NCBI GenBank assembly: GCA_017472565.1
Contig: JAFUPY010000058.1
Span: forward strand, 1 to 50,677
Origin: Eubacterium sp.
Lineage (GTDB): Bacteria; Bacillota; Clostridia; Lachnospirales; Lachnospiraceae
Direction: 5' to 3'
Length of the DNA: 50,677 bases
Each line of letters opens with the position of its first letter. The stretch's first letter is position 1. A program made the translations under genes and the position numbers. Shown one piece after another: positions 25,935-35,861 of this stretch. Below the pieces are notes generated by a model. The model saw only the letters and a program-made list of their open reading frames with translations, was not told where the DNA came from and did no database searches.

Positions 25935-27935
25935 ATGACAACATTGATGTGGATTGTTCCAATCATCGGTATCCTTGCACTCATCGTTGCTGCAGCTCTG
26001 GCATCTTTCATCAAAAAACAGCCAGAAGGTACTGACAGAATGAAAGAAATCGCAACAGCGATTCACGAAGGTGCACAGGCATTCTTAAAAGCTGAATACA
26101 AGATTTTAGCAATTATCATTGTTATCGTATTCTTAGCTGTAGGTTTCTTCATTGGCTGGACAACAGCGATTTGCTTCGTTATCGGTGCAATTTTCTCAAT
26201 CATCGCAGGTTACTGTGGTATGAGTGTTGCTACAAGAGCAAACGTTAGAACAGCAAATGCAGCGAAAGAAAAAGGTATGGCAGCAGCTCTTGCAATCGCT
26301 TTCCGTGGCGGTGCAGTTATGGGTCTTTGCGTAGTAGGTCTTGGCCTTTTTGGTGTTTCTATCATTTACTTAATTACAAAAAATGATTCTATTCTGTTTG
26401 GTTTCAGTTTAGGTGCATCCTTCGTAGCATTATTTGCTCGTGTTGGTGGTGGTATCTATACAAAAGCAGCAGACGTAGGCGCTGACTTAGTAGGTAAAGT
26501 AGAAGCTGGTATCCCAGAAGATGACCCACGTAACCCAGCTACAATCGCTGATAACGTAGGTGACAACGTAGGTGACGTTGCAGGTATGGGTGCTGACCTT
26601 TTCGAATCTTATGTAGGTTCTATCATTTCTGCTATCACATTGGGTATTGCAGCAGCAGCTATGTTCGGTGGCGAAGGTACATTAGGCGCAGCTTTCTATC
26701 CATTAGTTCTTTCCGCAGTAGGTATCGTAGCTTCTATTATCGGTATCTTCTTCGTTCGTGGTAAAGATGGTGGTGACCCACAGAAGGCTCTTAACACAGG
26801 TGAATATGTATCTTACATTATTACAATTGTATTAGCAGCAGTTCTTTCAAAAGTAATGCTTGGTTCTATGAAACCATTTGTTGCTATCGTTGCTGGTCTG
26901 ATCGTTGGTTTATTAATTGGTAAGATTACAGAATGGTATACATCTGATCATTACAGACATGTTAAAAAGATTGCAGCTCAGTCTGAAACAGGTTCCGCTA
27001 CAAATATCATCAGCGGTCTTGCAGTAGGTATGCAGTCTTGTGCAATTCCACTTGTTCTGATCGCAGTAGCAATTATCGTTGCTTACCAGACAACAGGTGT
27101 ATATGGTATCGCGCTTGCAGCTGTAGGTATGCTTGCAACAACAGGTTCTACAGTAGCAGTTGATGCTTATGGTCCAATTTCTGACAATGCTGGTGGTATT
27201 GCAGAAATGTCCGGATTAGAGAAAGAAGTTCGTAACATCACAGACTCTCTCGATGCTGTAGGTAACACAACAGCAGCAATCGGTAAAGGTTTTGCGATTG
27301 GTTCTGCCGCTTTAACAGCGCTGGCTCTGTTCGTTACATATTCTCAGTCTGTAGAGTTAACAGCAATCTCCATCCTTGAACCAACCGTTATCGCTGGTCT
27401 GTTCATCGGTGGTATGTTACCATTCCTTTTCTCATCCATCACAATGGAAGCTGTATCCAAAGCGGCTAACAAGATGATTGAAGAAGTACGTCGTCAGTTC
27501 CGTGAAGACAAAGGTATCCTGGAAGGAACAAGCAAAGCTGACCATAAGAGATGTGTAGAAATCTCTACTCAGGCAGCTCTGAAAGAAATGGTTGTTCCAG
27601 GTGTTATCGCTATCGTAGCTCCAATCCTTGTTGGTATCATCTTAGGACCTGCAGCACTTGGCGGATGCCTGGCTGGTGCTCTTGTAACTGGTGTTATGCT
27701 TGCAATCTTCATGTCCAACGCAGGTGGTGCATGGGATAACGCTAAGAAACACATCGAAGGTGGTGCTCACGGTGGTAAAGGTTCTGAACCTCACAAAGCA
27801 GCAGTTGTTGGTGATACAGTAGGTGACCCATTCAAAGATACATCAGGTCCATCCATCAACATCCTGATCAAACTTATGACAATCGTTGCTGTAGTATTCG
27901 CACCATTATTCTTACAGATTGGTGGATTAATCTAA
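25935..27935 (+). CDS. hppA: Membrane-bound ion-pumping pyrophosphatase
   Basis: The 666-residue integral membrane enzyme hydrolyses pyrophosphate and pumps protons or sodium ions. Pyrophosphate/magnesium motifs include [20 protein letters not shown] and [21 protein letters not shown]. The signature [10 protein letters not shown] has Ala where potassium-independent enzymes have Lys, so a potassium-dependent type is expected; sodium versus proton cannot be told by eye. About 15-16 hydrophobic helices are visible. A longer frame begins at 25917, but ATG 25935 has AGGGAG about 8 bp upstream. Strong codon bias and a consensus promoter suggest high expression. A long structured leader precedes it. 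Confidence 0.96.
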   Translation: MTTLMWIVPIIGILALIVAAALASFIKKQPEGTDRMKEIATAIHEGAQAFLKAEYKILAIIIVIVFLAVGFFIGWTTAICFVIGAIFSIIAGYCGMSVATRANVRTANAAKEKGMAAALAIAFRGGAVMGLCVVGLGLFGVSIIYLITKNDSILFGFSLGASFVALFARVGGGIYTKAADVGADLVGKVEAGIPEDDPRNPATIADNVGDNVGDVAGMGADLFESYVGSIISAITLGIAAAAMFGGEGTLGAAFYPLVLSAVGIVASIIGIFFVRGKDGGDPQKALNTGEYVSYIITIVLAAVLSKVMLGSMKPFVAIVAGLIVGLLIGKITEWYTSDHYRHVKKIAAQSETGSATNIISGLAVGMQSCAIPLVLIAVAIIVAYQTTGVYGIALAAVGMLATTGSTVAVDAYGPISDNAGGIAEMSGLEKEVRNITDSLDAVGNTTAAIGKGFAIGSAALTALALFVTYSQSVELTAISILEPTVIAGLFIGGMLPFLFSSITMEAVSKAANKMIEEVRRQFREDKGILEGTSKADHKRCVEISTQAALKEMVVPGVIAIVAPILVGIILGPAALGGCLAGALVTGVMLAIFMSNAGGAWDNAKKHIEGGAHGGKGSEPHKAAVVGDTVGDPFKDTSGPSINILIKLMTIVAVVFAPLFLQIGGLI

Positions 27936-27979
27936 TATTTTGTTAGATTTCTACATAGCAATCAAATAAAATGAAATTT

Positions 27980-28013
27980 ACACCTCTCACAGTGATGTGA
28001 GGGGTGTTTTTTT
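27980..28013 (+). terminator. Intrinsic terminator of hppA
   Basis: An 11-bp stem (27980-27990 with 27997-28007, one G-U pair), AGTGAT loop and seven T residues. Confidence 0.9.
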
Positions 28014-28068
28014 GTGCGGTTTCATGCTAAAATAAATTGTTTGAGAAAGAATAAAAGGAAGTATCCTT

Positions 28069-29316
28069 ATGACATATCAGGAAGCAATGGAGTTTTTAGA
28101 GGAAACAAAAAAATATGGCAGTGTGCTTGGATTGGACAGTATCCGGGCATTGATGAAAGAACTTGGAAATGTGCAGGATGATCTCTCTGTCATTCATGTG
28201 GCGGGAACCAATGGAAAGGGTTCTACCTGCGCGTTTTTATCAGCCATCTACCGCAGTGCTGGTTATCATGTCTGTCGTTTTTCCACACCAGATGTATTTT
28301 CTTATGAAGAAGAGTTTTTATACGATGATACACCGATTGGAAAAGGGGAATTGGCAGAAGTCTTTGCAGTGGTGAAACAAGCCTGTGAAACGTTGGTTTG
28401 TAATGGGTTTCCACATCCAACCAGGTTTGAAGTGGAGACAGCAGTGGCCTTTTATTGGTTTTCTATGAAAAAACCAGACCTGTGTATTGTTGAAGTGGGG
28501 ATGGGTGGAGAGACCGATGCAACAAACGTGATAAAACGTCCGGCTGCAAGTGTCTTAACAGCTGTCAGCATGGATCATATGGGGTTTTTAGGAACAAAAT
28601 TGGAACAGATTGCGGCTGTGAAAGCAGGCATCATCAAGCCGGATTGCCCAGTGATTTCCACCTGGCAGGAACCGGAAGCGGCAGATGTTATCATAAAAAA
28701 AGCACAGGCATGTAATGCTGCATATACGTTTTCTGACAAAGGAAAAGCGGAGGTTGATTTTACATACGAACTGTCCATGGAAGGAACGTTCCAAAAACAG
28801 AATGGGCTGTTGGCGATAGATGTGATACATGCTTTACAGCATCGGTTTCCTGTGTCTGAGGAAGAGATTCGAAAGGGGCTTGCCAATGCCAAGTGGCCAG
28901 GCCGTTTTGAACTGCTTGGGACGGAACCATTGTTTTATATAGACGGAGCCCATAATGTGGATGCGGCGAAAAAGCTGCGCCAGACCATAGAGGGGATGTT
29001 TTCGGAACAGCGGGTGATCTACATTATGGGGGTGTTGCAGGATAAGGATTATGAGGAGATTGCAGAAATCATGTTCACAGAAGGGGACGTTGTGTATGCA
29101 GTCACACCAGACAATCCAAGAGCCTTGTCTGCCAGAGCCTTGTGTGACGCACTCCTTGACCTGGATGTCCGTGCATACGAGTGCAAGGATGTCAGGATGG
29201 CAGTAGAAACCGCCATGGAACTGGCAGAATTATCGGATGGAGCAGTTGTGGCCTTTGGTTCCTTGTCTTACTTAAAAGAGGTAAAAGACGTACATGCCGC
29301 GGCGTGTTTAATATAG
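28069..29316 (+). CDS. folC: Folylpolyglutamate synthase / dihydrofolate synthase
   Basis: The 415-residue Mur-ligase-type enzyme adds glutamate to dihydropteroate or folates. The ATP loop GTNGKGSTCAF lies near residues 46-56, followed by FSTPDVFSYEE, the VEVGMGGETDATN block near 140-152, and the C-terminal DGAHNVDAAKKL near 290-301. Length is typical. The ATG at 28069 has AAGGAAGTATCCTT upstream. It heads the folate operon; a TGCTAAAAT extended -10 element about 40 bp upstream is a possible promoter after the hppA terminator. The next genes are an HD protein, folP and folB-folK. Confidence 0.95.
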   Translation: MTYQEAMEFLEETKKYGSVLGLDSIRALMKELGNVQDDLSVIHVAGTNGKGSTCAFLSAIYRSAGYHVCRFSTPDVFSYEEEFLYDDTPIGKGELAEVFAVVKQACETLVCNGFPHPTRFEVETAVAFYWFSMKKPDLCIVEVGMGGETDATNVIKRPAASVLTAVSMDHMGFLGTKLEQIAAVKAGIIKPDCPVISTWQEPEAADVIIKKAQACNAAYTFSDKGKAEVDFTYELSMEGTFQKQNGLLAIDVIHALQHRFPVSEEEIRKGLANAKWPGRFELLGTEPLFYIDGAHNVDAAKKLRQTIEGMFSEQRVIYIMGVLQDKDYEEIAEIMFTEGDVVYAVTPDNPRALSARALCDALLDLDVRAYECKDVRMAVETAMELAELSDGAVVAFGSLSYLKEVKDVHAAACLI

Positions 29317-29361
29317 AAAAGAAAATGAGGAGTAGCTTTTGCTATTGTTTGAGAGAATTTT

Positions 29362-29919
29362 ATGAAATATTGTGATAGAGTTTTAAAACATCCAATTTTT
29401 GAAACGTTTGTTCAGGAAATCCGTCAGTTGGAAAAGGATCGTGTCTATTGTCGGCATGAGTTGGAACACGGTGTCGATGTGGCGCGTCTGGCCTGGATGT
29501 ATTACATGGAAGACAGACTGGAAAATAACGCTCAAAATGTGGGACTGCTATATTGGAAGCGTCCTTCCTATGGTGAATGGCTGGATGAAAAAGAAGAGGT
29601 AAAGGACATGATTTATACCTGCGCACTGCTGCATGATATTGGTCGTGTGGCGCAGTATCGCACAGGTGTACATCATTCTGTTTCGGGTGTGGAACCGGCC
29701 ATGCAGATATTGCAGGATATTGAAGCACCAGAACGCTGGGTTAAGGAAATCATGGACGTGGTATCGGAACATTCCCATGGAGCCATTTCCGAGAAGCAGA
29801 AAAATCTGGAGTATTATATTACCAAGGCAGATCATGACTGCAGACTCTGTTTTGCCTGTGAAGCCAGGGAAAGCTGTAAGTGGACTGCTGAGGAGCGAAA
29901 CCATACCATTGGAAGCTGA
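29362..29919 (+). CDS. HD-domain hydrolase within the folate operon
   Basis: The 185-residue protein has an HD phosphohydrolase core: His32 in YCRHELEHGVDVARL, His91-Asp92 in ALLHDIGRVAQY, further histidines at HHSVSG (104-105) and SEHSHG (137, 139), and Asp157 in KADHD. The C-terminus has C160-x2-C163-x2-C166-x5-C172, a likely zinc or Fe-S site not found in simple HD enzymes. It lies between folC and folP with 40-45 bp gaps. A role in removing phosphate from a pterin intermediate is attractive, because no phosphatase for dihydroneopterin triphosphate is otherwise obvious, but this is inference. A ribosome site is weak (GAGAG). Confidence 0.8.
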   Translation: MKYCDRVLKHPIFETFVQEIRQLEKDRVYCRHELEHGVDVARLAWMYYMEDRLENNAQNVGLLYWKRPSYGEWLDEKEEVKDMIYTCALLHDIGRVAQYRTGVHHSVSGVEPAMQILQDIEAPERWVKEIMDVVSEHSHGAISEKQKNLEYYITKADHDCRLCFACEARESCKWTAEERNHTIGS

Positions 29920-29959
29920 ATCGATAGGAATAATCAGAAGAAAGAAATGAGGGATTGCT

Positions 29960-30766
29960 GTGAAAATAGGGAAATATGATTTTGACACCAACAATCATAC
30001 ATACGTCATGGGAATTTTGAATGTGACGCCAGACTCTTTTTCTGATGGCGGCCAGTATCATCAGATTGATCAGGCATTGCGGCATGCGGAACAAATGGTT
30101 GCAGAGGGCGTGGATATTATCGACATTGGAGGTGAATCCACCAGACCTGGTTACACAAAGATTTCAGACCGGGAAGAAATTGCCCGTGTTGTACCTGTGA
30201 TAGAAGCATTGAAAGCCCGATTTGATGTGCCATTATCTTTGGATACCTATAAGCCGGAAGTCGCCCATGCAGGTCTGGCGGCAGGGATTGATCTGATCAA
30301 CGATATCTGGGGATTGAAGTACGATGTGACGATGGCAGATGTGATCGCAAAGTATGATGCCGCCTGTTGTCTGATGCACAATCGAGAAAATACCGAATAT
30401 CAGGACTTTATCCAGGAAACCTTACAGGATCTGGCTGATACCGTAGATATTGCACTGAAACATGGAATCAGCCGGGATAAGATTATTCTGGATCCAGGTG
30501 TGGGGTTTGGCAAAACCTATGAGCACAATCTGATGGTATTGAATCAACTGGAGGCGTTTGAAATATTAGGGTATCCGATTTTGCTGGGGGTTTCCAAAAA
30601 GTCAGTGATTGGTCTGACTTTGGATGTGCCTGCCAAAGAGCGTGGGGCGGCTACCATAGCAACCACTGCATTGGCTGTCATGAAGGGATGTGCATTTGTC
30701 CGTGTGCACGATGTGAAGGACAATGTGGATGCTGTAAAAATGATGGAAGCCATATTGCATGGTTAG
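29960..30766 (+). CDS. folP: Dihydropteroate synthase
   Basis: The 268-residue TIM-barrel enzyme joins 6-hydroxymethyl-dihydropterin pyrophosphate and p-aminobenzoate; it is the sulfonamide target. Signatures GILNVTPDSFSDGG (residues 18-31) and DIGGESTRPGY (near 56-66) are clear, as are LSLDTYKPEVA, LINDIWGLKYD, ILDPGVGFGKTYEHN and RVHDVKDNVDAVKM. The start is GTG with GAGGG upstream. It is the third gene of the folate operon. Confidence 0.96.
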   Translation: MKIGKYDFDTNNHTYVMGILNVTPDSFSDGGQYHQIDQALRHAEQMVAEGVDIIDIGGESTRPGYTKISDREEIARVVPVIEALKARFDVPLSLDTYKPEVAHAGLAAGIDLINDIWGLKYDVTMADVIAKYDAACCLMHNRENTEYQDFIQETLQDLADTVDIALKHGISRDKIILDPGVGFGKTYEHNLMVLNQLEAFEILGYPILLGVSKKSVIGLTLDVPAKERGAATIATTALAVMKGCAFVRVHDVKDNVDAVKMMEAILHG

Positions 30767-30821
30767 TAAAAAGCGCCTCATAAAAAATCTTGTAAAAAGA
30801 AGGTTATAAAAGGATAAAAAG

Positions 30822-31640
30822 ATGGATATAATAAAAATTCAAAATCTGGAAGTATTTGCAAAACATGGTGTTTTTGAGGAAGAAACTGCATTAGGACAAA
30901 AGTTTTTGCTAAATGTCACTCTGTATACGAATACGAGACATGCTGGCAAGACGGACAATCTGATGGAATCCACCAACTATGGAGAAGTGTGTCATTTTAT
31001 GACAAACTATATGAAAGAGAATACCTGCCAGTTAATTGAGGCGGCTGCTGAACAGTTGGCAGAAGTGTTATTACTGCAGTTCCCACTGGTACATAAGGTG
31101 GATTTGGAAATTAAAAAACCATGGGCACCGATTGGCTTGCCGCTGGAGTATGTTTCGGTTCAGATTCAGCGCGGTTGGCATCAGGTGTATCTTTCTATTG
31201 GCTCCAATATGGGAGATAAGAAAGCACAACTGGACTTTGCGGTAGCATCGTTAAAGGATATGGCACAGAACAAAGATATTATCGTTTCGGATTATATCCA
31301 GACAGAGCCATATGGCGGTGTAGAGCAGGATGTGTTTTTAAATGGCGCAGTGGCACTTAAGACGTTGCTTGCACCAGAGGAATTGTTGGATGCCTTGCAT
31401 GAAATTGAAGCAAAGGCGGGAAGAGAACGTCTGATTCATTGGGGACCAAGAACATTGGATTTGGATATTTTGTTCTACGATGATCTGGTGATGGATCGGG
31501 ATAATCTGATCATTCCACATATTGATATGCATAACCGTACCTTTGTATTGGAACCACTGGCGCAGCTTTGCCCGGGAAAAGTACATCCAATATTACGGCA
31601 AACAGTAAAGCAGATGTTAGATGGAGTGAAACATGTATAA
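30822..31640 (+). CDS. folBK: Bifunctional dihydroneopterin aldolase / HPPK (FolB-FolK fusion)
   Basis: The 272-residue protein fuses two consecutive folate enzymes. Residues 1-116 are FolB (IIKIQNLEVFAKHGVFEEE, with the active Tyr/Lys-type residues in STNYGEV and EIKKPWAPIG). Residues 123-272 are FolK, with YLSIGSNMGDKKAQL, TEPYGGVEQDVFLNGAV and the catalytic block RLIHWGPRTLDLDILFYDD. The fusion is common in Firmicutes and channels 6-hydroxymethyl-dihydropterin to FolP. The ATG has AAAGGATAAA upstream. Its stop overlaps the next start by 8 bp. Confidence 0.95.
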   Translation: MDIIKIQNLEVFAKHGVFEEETALGQKFLLNVTLYTNTRHAGKTDNLMESTNYGEVCHFMTNYMKENTCQLIEAAAEQLAEVLLLQFPLVHKVDLEIKKPWAPIGLPLEYVSVQIQRGWHQVYLSIGSNMGDKKAQLDFAVASLKDMAQNKDIIVSDYIQTEPYGGVEQDVFLNGAVALKTLLAPEELLDALHEIEAKAGRERLIHWGPRTLDLDILFYDDLVMDRDNLIIPHIDMHNRTFVLEPLAQLCPGKVHPILRQTVKQMLDGVKHV

Positions 31641-32280
31641 ATATATTTTTTGGGATATGGATGGAACGATTATCAATTCCTATCCGGGGATTGCAGAGTC
31701 TTTTGATTATGCGCTTGCATATTTTGGAATGACAGAACCTGATCTGGACAAAAAAAGACAGGTGATCGGACCGCCGCTGCGTGTTACCTTTGGAGAAAGC
31801 TACCACATGGATGCAGAACAGACAGAACTTGCAGTGGCAAAATACCGGGAGCACTACAATGGAGGCGCAATGTTTTACTGTAGTGTATATGAGGGCGTAG
31901 AGGCGGCAATCGATGTCCTCCATCAGGCCGGGTATAAGCAGGTAATTACCACCTCAAAGCCAGAAAACATGTGCAAACAGATTTTGGGCAAGTTTGGTTT
32001 GGTAGAAAAAATGGATGAAATTGTGGGAGCCAGTCTGGATGGAAGGATTGATACAAAGGAGCAGGTTTTACAGGAAGCCTTCAGACGACTGGGCCATCCA
32101 GATAGAACACAGGTGGTGCTGATTGGAGACACCAAGTATGATGTCAATGGTGCTCGCTGTGCAGGAATCGACTGTATTGGTATTACCTATGGGTTTGGAA
32201 CCAGACAGGAGTTGGAGCAGCATGGGGCGCAGCAGGTGTTTGAAACCATAGAGGAAGTGGTCAAATACTTGGGCGCATAG
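31633..32280 (+). CDS. HAD hydrolase, phosphoglycolate-phosphatase-like
   Basis: The 215-residue haloacid-dehalogenase-type phosphatase has motif I FWDMDGTIINS (residues 6-16), motif II Thr/Ser in VITTSKPE, motif III Lys near QILGKFG, and motif IV LIGDTKYDVNGA. A helical cap between motifs I and II makes it a C1-type member similar to Gph/PpaX. Substrate is uncertain: phosphoglycolate, pyrophosphate or a folate-pathway phosphate are all possible. It overlaps folBK by 8 bp, implying translational coupling with the folate operon. Confidence 0.87.
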   Translation: MYKYIFWDMDGTIINSYPGIAESFDYALAYFGMTEPDLDKKRQVIGPPLRVTFGESYHMDAEQTELAVAKYREHYNGGAMFYCSVYEGVEAAIDVLHQAGYKQVITTSKPENMCKQILGKFGLVEKMDEIVGASLDGRIDTKEQVLQEAFRRLGHPDRTQVVLIGDTKYDVNGARCAGIDCIGITYGFGTRQELEQHGAQQVFETIEEVVKYLGA

Positions 32281-32328
32281 AAAAAAGATATTATTGTTTG
32301 GCACATAACAGATAAAAGAGGGGAAACT

Positions 32329-33105
32329 ATGGCAGCTATATTTTTTGATATCGATGGAACTTTGTGGGATCGTGAAAATGTAATTCCGGAAAGTACAAAA
32401 ATAGCAATCAAAGAACTTCGAAAGAACGGACATCTGACCTTTATGTGCAGCGGACGTTCCCGTATTATGATCAAAGGGGAGCATTTGCATGCACTTGGTT
32501 TTGATGGGATTTTGGCCGGTTGCGGTACATATATCGAATATAAAGAAGAAGTGAAACTGGCAGTAGAACTGGAGCCAGAGATTTTGCGTAAGGCAATCTA
32601 TTTGTTGCAGGAACATAATATGCCAATCTTAATAGAAGGTATCAATGAGCTTTTTATGGATGAAGACTTGATAAAGACAGGCTATGGGAGTTATCTCAAA
32701 AAGCTTTTGGAAGAATGGGCATATCCGTTAGAAGGAAATGACGCTATTTGGCGCGGAAGCAAGATTTCCACTCTGATCAATGGTGCAGATTATCATACGG
32801 TGATGAGTGCGCTGGGAGAGGACTACGATTTTATGGATCACAGCGGACATGTGATGGAAATGGTGCCAAAAGGGTATTCCAAAGCCAGTGGTATTCAGGC
32901 GGTCTGTGAAATGCTAGGTATTGACCATGCAGATACATACGCTTTTGGCGACAGCATTAATGATGTGGAAATGCTGGAATACGTGGCACATGGAGTAGCT
33001 ATGGGCAACGGTACAGAAGCAGCAAAAGCAGCTGCGGACTATGTGACAACCGATATTCATGCGGATGGCATCTATAACGGACTCAAACATTTTGGCCTTA
33101 TCTAA
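32329..33105 (+). CDS. Cof-type HAD hydrolase
   Basis: The 258-residue HAD phosphatase belongs to the Cof/C2-cap type: motif I IFFDIDGTLWDRE (residues 4-16), motif II MCSGRS, and C-terminal YAFGDSINDVEMLEYVAHGVAMGNG. Such enzymes dephosphorylate sugar phosphates, pyridoxal phosphate or flavin nucleotides; the substrate cannot be predicted. The ATG has AAAGAGGGGAAAC upstream. It ends the folate operon 48 bp after the previous HAD gene and is followed by a strong terminator. Confidence 0.88.
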   Translation: MAAIFFDIDGTLWDRENVIPESTKIAIKELRKNGHLTFMCSGRSRIMIKGEHLHALGFDGILAGCGTYIEYKEEVKLAVELEPEILRKAIYLLQEHNMPILIEGINELFMDEDLIKTGYGSYLKKLLEEWAYPLEGNDAIWRGSKISTLINGADYHTVMSALGEDYDFMDHSGHVMEMVPKGYSKASGIQAVCEMLGIDHADTYAFGDSINDVEMLEYVAHGVAMGNGTEAAKAAADYVTTDIHADGIYNGLKHFGLI

Positions 33106-33135
33106 GGCAGTTCGTATATTAGAAGATAAAATGGA

Positions 33136-33182
33136 AAAACTAGGGAAAAGATAGTGCATATGGTTCCCTGGTTTTCTTTTTT
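33136..33182 (+). terminator. Terminator of the folate operon
   Basis: A 12-bp stem (AAAACTAGGGAA 33136-33147 with TTCCCTGGTTTT 33164-33175, one G-U pair), a 16-nt loop and CTTTTTT. Confidence 0.8.
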
Positions 33183-33251
33183 AATTCATAGACTAACGAT
33201 GTTGTATTATGGATTTTCTGGATTTTTAGAGAATCTTCATAAAATTATGAC

Positions 33252-33280
33252 TTGACTAATACATATAAAAAGCGTATGAT
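33252..33280 (+). promoter_or_regulatory. Sigma-A promoter of groES-groEL
   Basis: TTGACT (33252-33257) and TATGAT (33275-33280) have a 17-bp spacer. Transcription should start near 33287, placing CIRCE at the very start of the message. Confidence 0.85.
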
Positions 33281-33291
33281 AAGTTCCAGGG

Positions 33292-33318
33292 TTAGCACTC
33301 GAACAACAAGAGTGCTAA
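33292..33318. promoter_or_regulatory. CIRCE operator for HrcA
   Basis: The inverted repeat TTAGCACTC-N9-GAGTGCTAA is a perfect match to the CIRCE consensus. HrcA binds it and represses class I heat-shock genes until misfolded protein titrates GroEL. hrcA itself is not in the window. Confidence 0.97.
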
Positions 33319-33356
33319 TAATTAGAAAAAGATTGTTGACCACAGGAGGTTCCAAA

Positions 33357-33641
33357 ATGAAATTAGTACCATTAAATGACAGAGTTGTATTAAAACATTG
33401 TGAAGCAGAAGAAACTACCAAATCTGGTATTATCCTTACAAGTGCATCGCAGGAAAAACCACAGGAAGCAGAAGTTATTGCTGTTGGTCCTGGCGGAATT
33501 GTAGATGGCAAAGAAATTACCATGCAGGTGAAAGTAGGCGATAAGGTGATCTACTCCAAATACGCTGGCAATCAGGTGAAATTAGAAGGTGTTGAATACG
33601 TTATCGTTAGACAGGATGATATTCTGGCAATCGTTGAGTAG
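33357..33641 (+). CDS. groES: Co-chaperonin GroES
   Basis: The 94-residue lid protein of the chaperonin forms a heptameric cap on GroEL. It begins MKLVPLNDRVVLK, has the mobile-loop region around ETTKSGIILTSAS (residues 19-31) that contacts GroEL, and ends VEYVIVRQDDILAIVE. An in-frame TTG at 33252 lies in the promoter; the ATG at 33357 follows ACAGGAGG and gives the exact family length. Regulated by HrcA through CIRCE. Confidence 0.98.
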   Translation: MKLVPLNDRVVLKHCEAEETTKSGIILTSASQEKPQEAEVIAVGPGGIVDGKEITMQVKVGDKVIYSKYAGNQVKLEGVEYVIVRQDDILAIVE

Positions 33642-33663
33642 TAATTTTGAACAGTAACAATAA

Positions 33664-35463
<1,800 letters not shown>

Positions 35464-35468
35464 ATTAC

Positions 35469-35497
35469 TTGACATATATCGACTGTCGATATATATT
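35469..35497 (+). promoter_or_regulatory. padR promoter with embedded palindromic operator
   Basis: TTGACA (35469-35474) and TATATT (35492-35497) are 17 bp apart. The spacer is filled by a perfect palindrome ATATATCGAC-T-GTCGATATAT (35474-35494) that overlaps both boxes. A half-site ATCGATAT follows at about 35509-35516. This is where an autoregulating PadR repressor would bind; ATAT-rich palindromes are typical PadR sites. Confidence 0.8.
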
Positions 35498-35529
35498 ATA
35501 TATAGATAATCGATATAAGGAGGCACACA

Positions 35530-35859
35530 ATGGCAGTTGACAAAAGTTTAATCTCGGGCAGCACCGCAATGCTGATTTTACGACTGTTAGAAGAAAAGGA
35601 CATGTACGGTTACGAGATGATCGAAACCCTGGAGAAAAAATCCAATAATATTTTCCAACTGAAAGCAGGAACTTTATACCCATTACTTCATTCTCTTGAG
35701 GAGAAAGGCTGTCTGACCGTCTATGAGGACTTTGTGAATGGCAAGATCCGCAAGTACTACAGTCTTACCAAAGAAGGCAAAAAGTATCTGAAAGAGAAAA
35801 AGGAAGAGTGGAAGGAATACTCTGACGCAGTGGCAAATGTTTTATTTATGGGGGTATAG
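35530..35859 (+). CDS. PadR-family transcriptional regulator
   Basis: The 109-residue winged-helix protein is of the short PadR-s2 type. LISGSTAMLILRLLEEKDMYGYEMIETLEKKS is the N-terminal PadR signature (residues 7-38, in parts), then QLKAGTLYPLLHSLEEKGCL is the recognition helix region, and a C-terminal helix (KEKKEEWKEYSDAV) serves dimerisation. AAGGAGG lies 7-8 bp before the ATG. It lies 2 bp upstream of the SEDS-like gene; PadR plus HAAS-domain protein pairs are a recurrent signalling arrangement in Firmicutes. It likely represses its own operon through the palindrome at 35474-35494; the ligand or trigger is unknown. Confidence 0.93.
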   Translation: MAVDKSLISGSTAMLILRLLEEKDMYGYEMIETLEKKSNNIFQLKAGTLYPLLHSLEEKGCLTVYEDFVNGKIRKYYSLTKEGKKYLKEKKEEWKEYSDAVANVLFMGV

Positions 35860-35861
35860 CG

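Noticed and set aside
33252..33356. N-terminal extension of GroES from TTG 33252
   Set aside because: It would translate the promoter and CIRCE; the ATG at 33357 has a strong ribosome site and gives the family length.
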